A stretch of 64,000 nt of DNA from Cymodocea nodosa (lineage: Eukaryota > Streptophyta > Magnoliopsida > Alismatales > Cymodoceaceae). The stretch's first letter is position 1; each line of letters begins with the position of its first letter. Shown here in pieces: positions 1 through 12,672 of the stretch. A program made the position numbers and the translations under genes. The stretch covers positions 11,490,001-11,554,000 of the forward strand of contig CM072343.1 of assembly GCA_036874045.1 (NCBI GenBank), read 5' to 3'. The notes below the pieces were generated by a model. The model made no database searches. It had not been told where the DNA came from and saw nothing but the letters and a program-made list of their open reading frames with translations.

Positions 1-715
1 CTTATATAAGATTCTAAATACAACATTCAAGTAGTTATAGTTCTTAAAAATTTTACAATTTCAATTATCGGGTAGTTACAGGAAATTTTGGTTAATTATA
101 GCAAATTCATAAAAAAAGAAATTTCAATTTCTATAGAAATTTGCAACACAATCCTAGTTCCTCTAATTAACAAAATTACTTGGATTTTAATCTAATTACC
201 TCCCCCCCATACCTACATTTTGCATTGTCCTCAATGTAAAAGATTTTATAGTAAATACAATAAATGTTAGGAGGCATGATTATTGTTACGTTGACTTAGC
301 ACCTAACTCAACGAACTTAATTTGTTGAGATAATGAATAACTCCATAAATTGAGTTTGAATGTAAATTCAGGATAAGTAATCAATTACATACCTTGTTCT
401 TTTGTATCTCTTTCAACATCTTTCAACTTTTGATTCTAAAAAGCTTTTCATTCACAAATAAAAGTAGAATATATAACAAAATAACATTTAACAACAAAAC
501 ATAAATTGTTAAATCAATGTCTTGTGTGGAATCCAAGATCCTATACCTTTGGTGTCTCACAAGCAAGTCAATTGGTTTCCCAGAACAAATACCAACAAAC
601 TGGATTGATATTTTGTTTTTCTTTTCCTTATAAATAAAATAAAACATAACTAAAGTTTTTTTTAAAAAAAAATTAAATGTAGCATATACACAACATAAAA
701 GTACAAAATCACAGT
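1..715 (-). other. 3' non-coding region of element A with a possible 180-bp intron
   Basis: No convincing gene. It lies between the F-box stop and the off-window 3' LTR. Positions 213-392, read on the minus strand, begin GTATGT after AACAAG and end ATGTAG before GTATGGGG. Exactly this block is absent from element B at 36080/36081. The block contains a pair of TAACTCAACG-type motifs. Positions of about 520-610 hold a segment strongly conserved with B 35868-35965. Confidence 0.6.
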
Positions 716-1854
716 TTAAGAACATGGTTGAAAAGTAGTGACAAATGGAATAAATGTGTTAGTCCAAGCAAACTTTTTAGGCATAATTCTTCTTGTTATT
801 AATTCTATTTTAATGTAGTCTGCTTTGCTTTTTAACTTGTAAACTTGCAGTATGTTATCAATACTAAATATAAGGGTATTACCATTAATGAATTGAAATG
901 CAAAAATGGATCCTTTTATATACCAAGATAATGTAGTTGTTTCTATTTCTATATATATTTTAATATATTCCTCTTCCCACTTCCATTCTTTTAGGTCTTT
1001 CATAATCCATATTTGAAATTTCATTAGTTCATCCCACCATCTTATCAGACATAAAGTAGGATCATCATATTATTATACCACACTCCTAATTGAATTTTAT
1101 CATGTTTTGTAGATGGTGGTTTAGCTATATCATTAGGTATATACAATATTTCTATAAAGTCATCATCATAACTGTCTATGCTTACTATGTATAAATCAGA
1201 TCTAAATGCAACTGATATATCCGTGACTAAATATATATATCCATCAAGTATGACATGTATATTGTTAATTAATGCTTTCTATCCTAGATATATCATAGTA
1301 TTTTCAGTCCAAGATCTATTTAGAAAATTATACACACTTAAGCATAGATCCTCATCCCAATTTCCAATTGGTCTCTAGTAATACAATTTTTTAAGAATGG
1401 TCGAATTTTTATCGAAAAATGTTAAAGCTGACCCAAAATTTTTAGTTGGTACTTCAAATCTATTAGGCTTTCCTATATTCCATTACTCTCTAGTGATAGA
1501 ATTTCTAATCAAAATATCGGGTAACAGAATTGCATACCTTGGTTTGATTCTGTAAATAAGCAATCCTTCATCTATCCCCATAATATGATCTATTCCTTCT
1601 AATGTATTAGGTGAAATTCCAGCATTTTCTTCCATATTCAGATATTCATAATTGATTGAAATATGATTAAATGACTTCCATAAAAATTCATCTCTAATAT
1701 TAGTCATGTTTGCAGCTTGTAGTCCATGAAAATATTTTTCTCTAACACATTCTTTAATTTCTTTTGACACACAACACAATCTGCACAGATCTTTAGTTGA
1801 TAAGTTACTTAGTACTTCCCTTAGTACATCTAGTGGTAATTTCTTCAATTCCAT
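716..1854 (-). pseudogene. F-box protein gene carried by element A (decayed)
   Basis: The reading starts MELKKLPLDVLREVL and shows an N-terminal F-box: a LPLDVLREVLSNL core followed by CRLCCVSKEIKECV. The C-terminal half ends FIPFVTTFQSC-like, as in element B. F-box proteins normally link a substrate to SKP1 of an SCF ubiquitin ligase; the rest of the protein should be the substrate-recognition part, but I do not recognise a specific class such as kelch or LRR. The middle has stops and shifts, so it is a pseudogene. At the codon where B has its first stop, A reads TGG, showing that B lost a tryptophan. It follows gag by about 220 bp on the same strand. Confidence 0.75.
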
Positions 1855-2073
1855 CTATTGTGATTCTATATAACATAAACAAAATTTAGCAAAAATAAAA
1901 TTAACATAGCTACTTGCATACCCTTGTGGAGTTAGGTCATAACTCAACGGACTTAGTTCATTGAGTTAAGTAATAACTCTACAATACTACTTACTACAAT
2001 TAAACTTTCATTTTTTTTCTTTTTATATTTTTCTACTTACTATATTATACATAGTTACTTCAGTTATACTGCT
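1855..2073 (-). other. Spacer between gag and F-box in element A
   Basis: Non-coding. On the minus strand it runs from GTATAATATAG shortly after the gag stop to an AG (TTATATAG) just before the F-box start, as in the candidate intron of B at 34440-34597. It contains two CGTTGAGTTA / TAACTCAACG-type motifs at about 1925-1990. Confidence 0.4.
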
Positions 2074-3422
2074 TCATTTAGTTTCCCTCCCAAAGGAAGT
2101 ATTAATTTCATTAGTAGTTCTATTGATAGGGTTAGGCATTGCTTGCATTGGTAATCCTCTAGTAGGTCTAACTTCTATTGATTCCTTTTGTCTAAGGGGC
2201 ATATTTCTATTCATATTCTAAGTCTGAATGGCAGCATTTCCAAATACATGGTTTAGATAATTGTTTAATTGTTGAATTATCTTTTCTAACTTCTATACTC
2301 TAGATCCTTGTTTAATTAATGCTTCATAACTTATATTTTTGTCATTTATATTTTCTCCTCCCTGGAAATTGTTATTTCTCTAAGATAGGTTCAGGTGATT
2401 TCTCCAATTAGGGTTATAAGAATTTTCAAAGTTATCTTTTTGGTTTCTAACATAAATAATATCTAAGTCATTAATGTTTGCATTCTTTTCTACTAGTTTT
2501 TTATTTAATGATAACTCCTCAATTCTCTTTGTTAACTCTGTTAATTTAACTTCAACCATAGTGCTTGAATCTATTTCATGCATTCCCCTTGGCAATACTC
2601 TTTTATCTGTAATAGCTGCAGCTAAGTTTTCCTACTATGTAGTTCTTTTTGCAAAGTTTTCTAAGTATGCCCATGCTTCTTCACTACACAGTTTTAAAAA
2701 TCCATTCTGACAAGTAGATTCTAATAAAGATTTAGTTCAAACATCTATGCCTTCATAAATTATACCTATTAATTATGCTTTACTCATTACATGATGTGGA
2801 CATTGAGTCAATAAATCTTTAAATCGTTCAAAATATTTCTAAAATGATTCTCCCTGCTTTTGGCTACACATTAATATTTCCTTTTTCTTTTTAATTGTTT
2901 GATGTGTTAGATAATATTTTTCTAGGAAAATAGAGCAAAATTCAGTCCAAGCAAAATTTAATTAGGTGACAGAGTATATAACCATCTCTTAATTGTGTCT
3001 TTTAAAGCAAAAGGAATATATCTATGTTTAATAGCATCAATACTCATGTTCGGCATTTTCATCATTTGACAAACTTCATTAAATTCTCTAAGGAAATAAT
3101 AGGCAAATTCTCTTTCTAATCCATGAAAGTGTGGCAATTGACTAATATAATTAGATTTCAGTTTAAACCTATCTCCCTCAAAGTTTGGCAATCGAATACA
3201 TGAAGGTTCATTAACTAGTTCAGGATACAGAATTTTCCCTAATGGTTTTTCTACTAGAGTAGTCATATCTTCGTTCTCTTTTAAAGAAAGGTTAGCTACA
3301 CCCCTAAGGATTTTGTTAAAATCCTCTTTAGAAAATTTTTCAATATGCTTCTGTGTTAAATAATCCCGTTTAGGTGTTCTTACTTATTGTTTAGTGCTAG
3401 GAGAATAAGTCCATGTGCTCAT
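2074..3422 (-). pseudogene. gag: Capsid-type gag of element A, located downstream of integrase
   Basis: Homologous to the B gene at 33071-34414. It begins MSTWTYSPSTK and includes the capsid-like segment RYIPFALKDTIKRWL and, near the C-terminus, YNPNWRNH, a hallmark of Athila-type Gag. Gag forms the virus-like particle that encloses the RNA. I see no CCHC zinc knuckle here. Stops occur at several places, for example after the capsid segment. The start is set by an ATG shared with B, about 50 codons before the more obvious internal ATG. The normal place for gag is upstream of protease; here it follows integrase and the accessory ORF, as in B. Confidence 0.8.
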
Positions 3423-4396
3423 AAACTCTTAACATAAAGTAAAATTGCAAAAGATTAATTACATACCAGTTTGAAGCTTTGTTTTTAATAAATGGTTGTT
3501 GACGGATGAAGTTGAATCAACTACTTCTCCTTCCAATTCCCCAACAAATTTTCTTTTCTTTCCTCAATTGCTGGTAACTAGTAAATAACATTTTGTTCTA
3601 TATTTATAATGCACGTCCATAAGGCAAATGAATCTCGTTGTAAGAACATGTCTTGTAACGTGTAGTATGGTTCCTATTTTTAGGGATACGTATTCCACTT
3701 CTAATTTCAAATTTTAGTAACCACTAAACCCACGAAGTTTCATTCGTGGATAAAAGAATAATCGTTACACTAATTCCATGAACTAACCTCATTGAGTTAT
3801 AGATAACTCAATGGACTAGCCTCGGCTACTATTTGCTAACTCTACGGATTAACTTCGTTGAGTTACAAATAACTCAATGGAGTGACCTTATATTTTAATA
3901 TTGACCTCGTGGAGTTAAGGTTAACTCAACGAACTAACTTCATTGAGTTAACACTTAGCAAATTTTTCTAAAACTTACTCCTCGTATTGACTTCTATATT
4001 TTTTTCTGCATTTTATCAACTTAAATAAAGTTAAATACATTTCATTAATCTAGTGTTCTAATTTAAACTCATTTAAATCTGAACATTATATGCATATTTA
4101 ACTTACAATTCATTTCCTGTTATGTAGAATTTACATTTTGCTTTTCAATATGCAGATATAATCAGACATTAATAAATCATCATGCATTTATCCACATCAT
4201 TAATAAAATTGTAAAACTTTTAAAACAGTCCTACAAATCTTTAAACAATTATATAATATTCAATTCAATTCAGCTTTAAATCATTCATTCACAAACATTA
4301 ATTCAACAACATCTTGTTTCAAACATTCATATAAATAAATAGTTTATATTTTCATACAATCAGATATTTTTCAGTACAAGTAGACGAACTATAGTT
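3423..4396 (-). other. Spacer between accessory ORF and gag in element A
   Basis: Mostly non-coding. A cluster of TAACTCAACG-type motifs in both orientations lies at about 3780-3960. A TATAAATA box on the minus strand lies at 3601-3608, about 180 bp before the gag ATG. The stretch at about 3460-3700 keeps a reading frame shared with B 32801-33043 and ends at ACTGGTATGTAAT, a splice-donor-like sequence conserved in both copies. Confidence 0.45.
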
Positions 4397-6358
4397 TTAG
4401 TCTTTCTTCTTAAGTTCATCTACTTCCTTTTGGAGCTTTTCTAATTGTTGTTCTAATTGGTTTATACATTCTACAACTCCTGTAAAGTCTCTAGAAGGTC
4501 CAACAATAAATGTTCCAACAGCAACAATCAAATAATTCCTCTATTCCTTCACCGAGATGGCCGTAGATTTCATCTTTTTAGATGTCCATCTAGTGAAGTC
4601 AATACTGTCCACTATCAACAATAGAATTAGATCTCCATAGAATAATTGTTTCTGTGTTACCCTCAACTTGGAGATAAAAACTATAGACCAGTTTACTTGA
4701 ATTTTGTTCACAATTACATATGTGACCCATTTAACAAACTAACTTAATTCTATATCATGGCCTTGTCGTTGGTAAACATTTTTAATCAAAATGTTAGCTA
4801 CCATGTGCTTTACCATTTAAGTACTTCAATCTATTTAATAATGACACACTAGGATTGATAGCTAAATAGTCTTTTATTTCTTATTCTGTCCACTCGACTG
4901 CAATTGTGCTCTCAAGAATTTCTTTTCCTTCATTTTTGAATCCAAAAATATTGTGGAGAAGCTTTGGTGTTATTAGTACATCAGCTTGCTCCACATTGGA
5001 AAAGAATCCTCTTTTCTTATCTCTTAAATTTGCATAAAAATAGGACACTAGATTTTCATACACTACATGTCCTTTCTATTGAGAAACAAATTGTAGTAGA
5101 CCTTTGAACTCAAATAATTCTTTAATGTCCTCCATGTCGTCCTAGTTTACTGGTCTACTATATATAATATCAAAGCCCTTTATCTCTTCATATTTATTCA
5201 TTGCTTCTTGGCTCCAAAAACATATGTCATTCAAAACTTGCTGTTGGGAAGGGTTAGGAATCTGAAATTGTTCCTCTACTAGGGTTTGTTTTTCTACTAC
5301 TTCCTCAAAGTGCTGAACTAGTGTTTATTGGAAATGATCTGGAGATTCTTATAGTTCAGTTCCTACTTCTGTCTATGGTGGAGAGCTAACAGAACTCTCC
5401 AGTCTTTTTCAACCTATTTTTCTTCTCTACTTTGCTTTTTCTATTGCTGCTCCTGCTCCTCAGATTCGGATAACAGATTAACAAAAATGGGCTCTTTAGG
5501 CCCTATTGATAATATAGGCTCAAGTTTAACTATTTCCTCAGCCTTAGGCACTTTTTCTTTTTCTCTTCTTATTAGTTGTGCCTGTTCTTCCTCTTCTTCC
5601 TCTAAGACTAAGTCAACCAAACTAGGCTCTCCAAGCCCTCGAGCCACAGGTATTGGCTCTTCCTACTTAACATTTACTAGTCTAGAAGGACTAGCTTCAG
5701 TTTCTCTTACAGCTAGTGATCTAGCTACTTCAGAATGTTGTTCTAATTTAATTTTATACTAGGTCTTTAACTTATCTTTGACCCTCTTCTTGCATAGTGC
5801 ATCAGAAAGTAAATGAGTCTTTGCCACAACCATATATTTAGAATTTCCTTGGCTCTTGGCAACTTTCACAAACTCTGCAAATTCTCTCCATTCCTTTGGC
5901 ATCGATGCCCATAAAAATGCTTCTTTTCCTAACGGCCTAGGTGGTGGAATTGATGGTCTTGGGTGTTGTTCCTCTGTAGTAGGTTTTTCAACAATAGGCT
6001 CTTCAATTGCTTTCTTTTGTTGCTCCTTGATGTCCCACCGGGTGTGTCTAGCAATATATCTTACAAACCACAGTCGTAACTTGTGCTAGATCAACTCTAG
6101 GGCAACGTCATTATTCGGTCTTATCCTCCTTTCTCTATTCATAGCCATCTCTATTGCTACTTTGATTCTAGTTTCTACTATCTGAGGTATTCTAATATTT
6201 AAATCAACCAAAACTCTTGTCTAGTAGAAAATATTAGATTCTACCTTTTTTAATTCTTTTTCTCATGTCGTGTTCCTGATCTTCTATCGTGTATGTCATT
6301 CCTCTGACTCCTTGAGAAATCTTGTAGTGTCAATTGCTTCCCAGAATTCTAACATCAT
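4397..6358 (-). pseudogene. Accessory ORF of element A (plant transposon protein-like)
   Basis: Homologous to B 29933-32141 and to the accessory ORFs of G, C and E. The frame starts MMLEFWEAIDT. It has a helical N-terminal segment with a VETRIKVAIEMAMNRE block, then a long acidic Glu/Gln-rich linker, then a globular domain with YENLVSYFYANLRD and LLHNIFGFKNEG, then a C-terminal coiled coil ending about KEVDELKKKD. The globular part resembles the 'putative plant transposon protein' family (PF20167-like); this is from memory of the pattern, not a search. Function unknown. No signal peptide or membrane helix is visible, so it is not an obvious envelope protein. Many TAG/TGA stops. A TATA-like box lies 96 bp upstream of the ATG. 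Confidence 0.7.
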
Positions 6359-7076
6359 CTTGTATCCTCGTGGTGTTACGGAATGGTTTCGATCTCTACT
6401 GTTCTAAGTTCTAAATGATTTCTATGGATAATGCCCCCAAATCTTAAGTTTTAGTATAAATAAACCCTAAGTTTTTGGCAGGTAATTAGGTCATTTCCCA
6501 CTCAAACTTTCACTCTCTCACTCACTTCTCCGTGGACTTACCATTAACTCTATAGACTAAGTTCGTGGACTTAACTACAGTACTTTGTTGAGTTATAGTT
6601 AACTCAACGAAGAAAGTTTGTTGAGTTATGCTTAACTCAACGGACTTCCCATATAGTTATACTAATAAAACAATGCAAATAAAATACTAAAACTTTAGTC
6701 TATATCGAAAAAAAAATTTTCGGTTTAATCGATTCTTGATTTTACTTTTCTTACTTCGTTTAAGCCATTATATTTTCTCAATTGAATCAAAATTAAATAC
6801 ATTTTATTTATTTATTTATTTATTTTTAGTTTAGTTTTATATTCGGTTGAACCGATACCTTGTTTCAATCAAACCGACACTTTTACTTAATATAATATAT
6901 ATTTTTTCCTTTTTTTTTTAGTTGCAGTCAAATCAATGGATCCTTTCGCTATGACTGTAACAAAGTTTTTTTCTTTTAATATATGTTTTGGTAAAATCGA
7001 TAATTTCTTTCGATTGAACCATTACTATATTTAAAATAAGTTTTTTTTTCTTTTTAAATAGTAAACATATGTATAT
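6359..7076 (-). promoter_or_regulatory. Candidate internal promoter between integrase and accessory ORF (element A)
   Basis: On the minus strand a TATTTATAC box lies at 6454-6462, 96 bp before the accessory ATG, within a block conserved with B (29829) and G (18482). Upstream are TAACTCAACG-type inverted pairs (6530-6660) and, further up, several CGGTTNAACCG-like palindromes (6720-7020). Promoter function is inferred from position and conservation only. Confidence 0.45.
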
Positions 7077-9696
7077 TTACTTAATAAAGCTCGAGTAATC
7101 CTTTACTCTTATTTCTTCTATAATTCCAAAGGTACTTTTTGGAATTTTCAAAATAAGTCTAAGTCTTTGTCCATTTACTTTAAATATATGTTGATATTTA
7201 GGATTTTCAATTTCAACGGCTCCATAAGAAAAAATATTTTGAATTATGTAAGGTCCTACTCATCTACATCTTAATTTTTCTAGATGGTTATGAAGTCTAC
7301 TCATGTAAAGATATACTTCTTGTCCTATTTCAAAAGTTTTTGAAATAATTTTCTTATCATACCAAAGCTTCATTTTCTCTTTTTCTTTTACAATTTTCAA
7401 ATAAGTTTCATTCCTAAATTCTTCTAACTCAATTAATTTCATTTTTCTATTTTCAGCACCTTAATTTAAATTAGTGTTCAAAGTTTTTAATGCCCAATAA
7501 GCTTTAAGTTCAATTTCAACTAGTAAATGGCAACTCTTTCCATATACTATTCTAAAAGGTGACATACCTAATCTTTTCTTATAAGCAATTCTATAAGCCC
7601 AAAGTGCATCTATTAATCTATTAGCCCAATCTTTTCTAGTAGGATTTACTATTTTTTCTAAAATTAACATAATTTGTTTGTTTTTACTTTCTACTTGTCC
7701 ACTTGTTTGTAGATGATATGATGTTGCAATTTTGTGATTTACTTCATATTTCTTCATTAAGGCTTCAAAACTTCTATTACAAAAATGAGTTCCTCTATCA
7801 CTAATAATAGCTTTAGGTATTCCAAATCTAGCAATTATATTAGTTTTTATAAAATGTATTACCACTTTGTTGTCATTAGTTTTTGTAGGAATAGCTTCTA
7901 TCCATTTAGATACATAATCCACTCGTAACAATATATAATTAAATTGATTAGACATAGGAAATGGACCCATAAAATCTATTCCCCACACATCAAAGATTTC
8001 AATCTCAATAATAGGGTTCAGAGGCATCATATTCCTCTTTGATATTCTTCCTATTTGTTGACATCTTAAACAACTTAAATAGTATTTATGAGCATCTTTG
8101 AATAGTGTTGGCTAATAAAATCCACATTGCAGAATTTTGGCAGTAGTTTTCCCTGAACCAAAATGTCCTCCACATGCTTGGTTATGGCAAAAAGATAATA
8201 TGCTCTGATATTCAGTTTTTGGAACACACCTCCTTAATACCAGATCAAGACATTTCTTAAATAAGTATGAGTCTTCCCAATAGTAATATTTTACTCTTGA
8301 AAAGAATAATTTCTTATCCTATCTATTCCAATTCTTAGGTGCTAATCTTGTAACTAAGTAATTAACTATGTTTGCATACCAAGGCATTGTATTTATGGTC
8401 ATTAATTGTTCATCAGGAAAATTATCCTTAATTTCAATGTTTCATTTTTCTATTTGTAATTTTGATAAATGATCTGCTACTACATTCTCAAAACCTTTTT
8501 TATCTTTAATTTCTAGATCAAATTCTTGTAATAACAATATCCACTAAATCAATCTAGGTTTAGTCTCTTTCTTTGCTATTAGGTGTTTTAAAGCTGAATG
8601 ATCCGTATATACTATCACTTTAGCTCCAATCAGATATGATCTAAACTTTTCTAAGGCAAACACAATAGCTAACAGTTCTTTTTCAGTAGTTGTATAGTTA
8701 ACTTGAGAATCATTTAAAGTTTTGCTTGCATAATGAATCACTCTAGGAGATTTTTCTATCTTTTGTCCCAACACTACTCTTACAGTAAAATTAGATGCAT
8801 CGTACATTAATTCAAATGGATGGCTCCAATTAGGTGCTTGTATTATAAGGGTTGAAATTAAGCTAGTTTTAAGCTTGAAAAATGCTTCTTTACAATTTTT
8901 ATCAAAGTTGAATGGGATATCTTTTAATAGATTAGTTAAAGGTCTAGTTATTTTTCTAAAATCTTTAATAAATATTTTATAAAATCCAGCATGTCCTACA
9001 AATAATCTAACATCTTTTACTGATTTAGGTTCTAGTAGATTAGAAATTACTTCTATCTTAGCTTTGTCAACTTCTAGCCTTTTCATTGAAGCAACATATC
9101 CCAAGACTATTCCTTGTTTAACCATGAAGTGACTTTTTCCCAATTTAGAACCAGATTGTTTTCCACACAACGTTTTAATACTTGGTCTAAATTGTTTAAA
9201 CATAGTTCATATGAAGTTCCATATACAGTAAAATCATCTATAAATATTTTTAAAAAATCTTCGATCATTCTAGTGAACATGCCCTACAAACACCTTTGAA
9301 AGGTAGCTAGTGTATTGCATAATCCAAATGGCATCCTCTTAAAAGCATAAGTTCCATTAGGACATGTGAAAGTTGTTTTCTCTTGATCCTCTAATACTAC
9401 TGGAACTTGGTTATATCCTAAATACCCATCTAGGAAATAAAAATATTCTTGCCCTGCTAACTTCTCTAGCATTTAGTCTATAAAAAGTAAGGGAAAATGA
9501 TCTTTCCTAGTCACACCATTCGGCTTCCTATAGTCAATACACGCACTCCAGTTTGATTCAATTTTAGTAGGTATCAAGTCCTGACTTTCATTCCTAATAA
9601 CTATTAATCCTGATTTCTTGAGAACTACATGGATTGGACTAACCCATGAGCTATTAGAAATTGGATAAATTATGTCATTATCTAACCATTTCACCA
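7077..9696 (-). pseudogene. pol: Element A polymerase: RT (3' part), RNase H and integrase
   Basis: Minus-strand segments read in order as RT, RNase H and integrase of Ty3/gypsy type. The RT motif is FIDDF in place of the FMDDF of copy B, near 9225-9255. RNase H shows ELMYDASNF and YTDHSALK. Integrase shows HNQACGGHF with CLRCQ, then GIDFMGP, ISDRGTHF and GQVESKNK, so the three acidic catalytic positions are still visible. It ends at a TAA at 7077-7079. Stops break the frame into pieces of about 60-220 codons. The 5' part of RT lies beyond solo LTR I, from 11402 on. Confidence 0.9.
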
Positions 9697-9701
9697 TTTC
9701 C

Positions 9702-11396
9702 TAATGGGATCGAATGGCACACTAGAGGGGGGTGAATAGTGTCCTAATCAAATTTATGTTACTTTTAATTTTTCGGAAGCTGTTGATACTAATGAACCCT
9801 AATTAATTGATTAATTAAAATGCAAAGTAGAAAGTAAATGACACAAAAGATTTTATAGTGGTTCCCAAACTAGGTAGTCCACTCCTCAAGGTCACAACCT
9901 CGAGAATTCCACTAAGTGCTTTTAAGGTTAAGCACAAACCTTAAACAAGTTACTTTTGCAGACTAAGCAACAACCTTATAGATGTGTTTATAGGCTAAAC
10001 AAAAACCTCATACATAGCACAAACTTTGTGTACTCAAGACCCCAATCTTGAGTAAGTGAAGAATCACACTTCACTCTTTTCACCAAGGCCCCAACCTTGT
10101 GAAGGTATAATCACAACACCCTTGTGAGTTAGGGTTTTCAAGCAAATGAGAAAATAGTTTAAACTCAGTCGTCACTGACTCAAAATGAATAAGACACACA
10201 ACACAAGATCAACTCCTATGAAGAGTTGATTTATGAAGCTTTGAGGAGAAATCTTGATTGATTTGTAGCCTTTAATCTTCTGAACCTTGTTGGAAACGAA
10301 TCTTTAGAATGTTTGTAGGATTGCTAAAAATCCAATTTCTCCTTTCGTGTGTTGAAAAATCTGTGTATATGTTTTTAGTTTTCTGCAAATCCTTTTTGTT
10401 CTTCCTTCGAGATTTGCATAGATGGAAAGAATTCTGAAATGGTTAGATGCCTTATGTAGTAATTCATTTCCAACAACATTCAATCATAATTAATTTGAGA
10501 TTTGCAATCAAAAGATATCTTACTAAAATAGTTAGTCAATTAATAACAGTTGTAGATTCTATAGAAATAAAATCTTCGAAGACTTTTAGAAAATCAGAGA
10601 CTTAGACGGCTAACCATCTGAAACTTAAGAACATTTTGGATAGTTAAAGCTAACATTCCAAAAGGTCACTTAAGTCATGCATTTAAATCAAAACACATGT
10701 CCTTTTGACACAATCGCATAAAACATTAAAAATAAACTATCCAATTAAGAAAATATGTTTCAGATACTTACAAAAAATAACTCTCTGAACCTTAAGGCAT
10801 TTCGAATAGTTACACACGTAACCTTTTGAAAAGTCACTTAAGTCAGAAATATTAAAAAATTAATTATCCAAAGCTTAAAACCAATTACGGATGCTTACTA
10901 AAGGTAACTCTCCAATTCTTAAGAGTCTTTAGATAGTTACATCATAACCTTTCAAAAAACCACTTAAGTCAAGTGATGAGAGCATGACATGTGTCCTTCA
11001 GAAGAAAGTAACCAAAAATACATTAAATCAGAAAACAACTATCTATCCGAAACTAAAGGGATTTCAGACACTTAGCATTAAAACCATCTGAATAGGGAAA
11101 GCATAACTCACCAAAGAGAAATTCTTTTCAGATAGTTACAAATATAACTGTCTGATCAACCAAGAGAGAAGGTTAACCATTCGATTTACCTATTTTGTTC
11201 AATGACTTGTATAGTAACTCTCCGATCAACCATTGAACAAGAATAACAACTTGTTGAAATCTAGTTTAAAAAATTCTAAATACATAGTAGTTAGACAATT
11301 GTAATTTCAGTAAAGTGACTGCTAAAATTATTGCAGAAATATTTAAAACACATGTTTTTCATCATCAAAATTAATTGATAAAATAATGAACTAACA
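9702..11396 (-). repeat. Solo LTR I (Ty1/copia, Sirevirus-like) inserted in A
   Basis: Flanked by a perfect 5-bp target duplication TTTCC (9697-9701 and 11397-11401) that interrupts the RT of A. The left end shares the AGAGGGGGGTGAAT block found at the same end of the C and E LTRs, so it lies in the same minus orientation. The left terminus is TA rather than TG, which fits a single G-to-A change. The other end is canonical (minus-strand TGTTAG). No internal coding sequence remains, so it is a solo LTR of 1695 bp. Confidence 0.85.
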
Positions 11397-11401
11397 TTTC
11401 C

Positions 11402-12672
11402 TTCCTAACTACTTCTTTAAGGTTTGGATTTAATCTCCTCTCAAGAATTCTAACTAGTTTAACATTCTCTTCTAAATATATATGGTGACAGCATATACTT
11501 GCACTTAACCCTTTTATATCAGCCATAGTCCATCCTATTGCCTCTTTATAAGTTTTTACTATAGCTTTTCATTTAGAAATTTGATCCTCTTTTAAATCTA
11601 AAGCAATAATGATTGGACATATTCGTTTTTCTTCCAGAAATATATAGGTTAATTCAAGAGGTAAAGGTTTTAAATCTAAATGTTGACCATTAGAAGCTAA
11701 AGCTCTTAATTTAACATTTTCATCTTCAATATTAATCTTTTCTTGATCTCCTTCTACATCTATGCTTTCACTTACTTCTAAAGCTTCAGAATCTAATTGC
11801 CTATTTAATTCTTCTTGAATCACATCATCTAGCATATCTCCTTCATCCCCTAGAAAGTCTATAGTATGTAAGGACATTTTTAATTTCTTAAACTTTTCTA
11901 GTTTGAAAATGTTTAATTGAATATCCTCATTACCTTATGCTAACTTCATCACTCTAATTTTACAATTTATAACAACCCCTAATGTTTCTAAAAATGGCCT
12001 TCCCAAAATTAAAGATGTATCATGATTCTAATGCTTAATTTGTTGGGAATCCAACAATAACACAATATCGATATGATATATGAAGTTTTTGATTTTTATT
12101 AGGACATCTTCTATTTTTCCTCTAGGGTATCTTATACTTCTATCAACTAATTGAATGACAGTCCTAGTAGGGATTAAGCCTTCTAATCCTAAGGATGCAA
12201 ATATATCACTAGGTATAACATTTATACCTGCACTTAGGTCTATTAAGGTTCTTTCTAAAATGGTATTTCCTATGGGCATGATATAATAGGGATTTTAGGA
12301 TCAGATAACTTTTTAGGAATTTGTGGCAGAAACAGGGAACTACTTTGCTCAGCTAAAAAGACTTTTCTTAAAACTTTTCGCTCTCTTTTCTTAATACACC
12401 AATCCTTAAGAAATTTAGCACAAGGTGGCATTTTTTGTAATAAGTCTAACAAAGGAATGTTAACTTGTACTTTTCAAAACTTTCTCTAATTTTTTCTTGT
12501 TTTTTAGGAAATGTTTGTTGTAATCTTTTAGGATAGGGTGCTAATGATTGTGATTTACAAGATTCTTTTTCTTTCATTTCATTCATTTGATCACTTTTAA
12601 TCTCATTTTCAGATTCAAATTTTTCTTCATTAATTTCTAAGTTTTTAGATATTACATTTTCATTATCAATTT
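11402..12672 (-). pseudogene. pol: Element A protease and start of RT
   Basis: Aspartic protease of Athila type. The usual catalytic DLGA reads DLSA here (LIDLSAGINVIPSD), a change expected to impair activity. Downstream signatures are VIQLVDRS, SIRYPRGKIEDVL and an acidic linker before RT. It is broken at several points. It retains EEKRICP, with a CGA arginine codon where B has TGA. The N-terminal linker (DNENVIS) is fused directly to LTR sequence at about 12672, marking a deletion of the 5' leader. Confidence 0.85.

Noticed and set aside
423-725. Short hydrophobic frame near the left edge
   Set aside because: AT-rich low-complexity translation in the 3' non-coding region of A; not matched in B.
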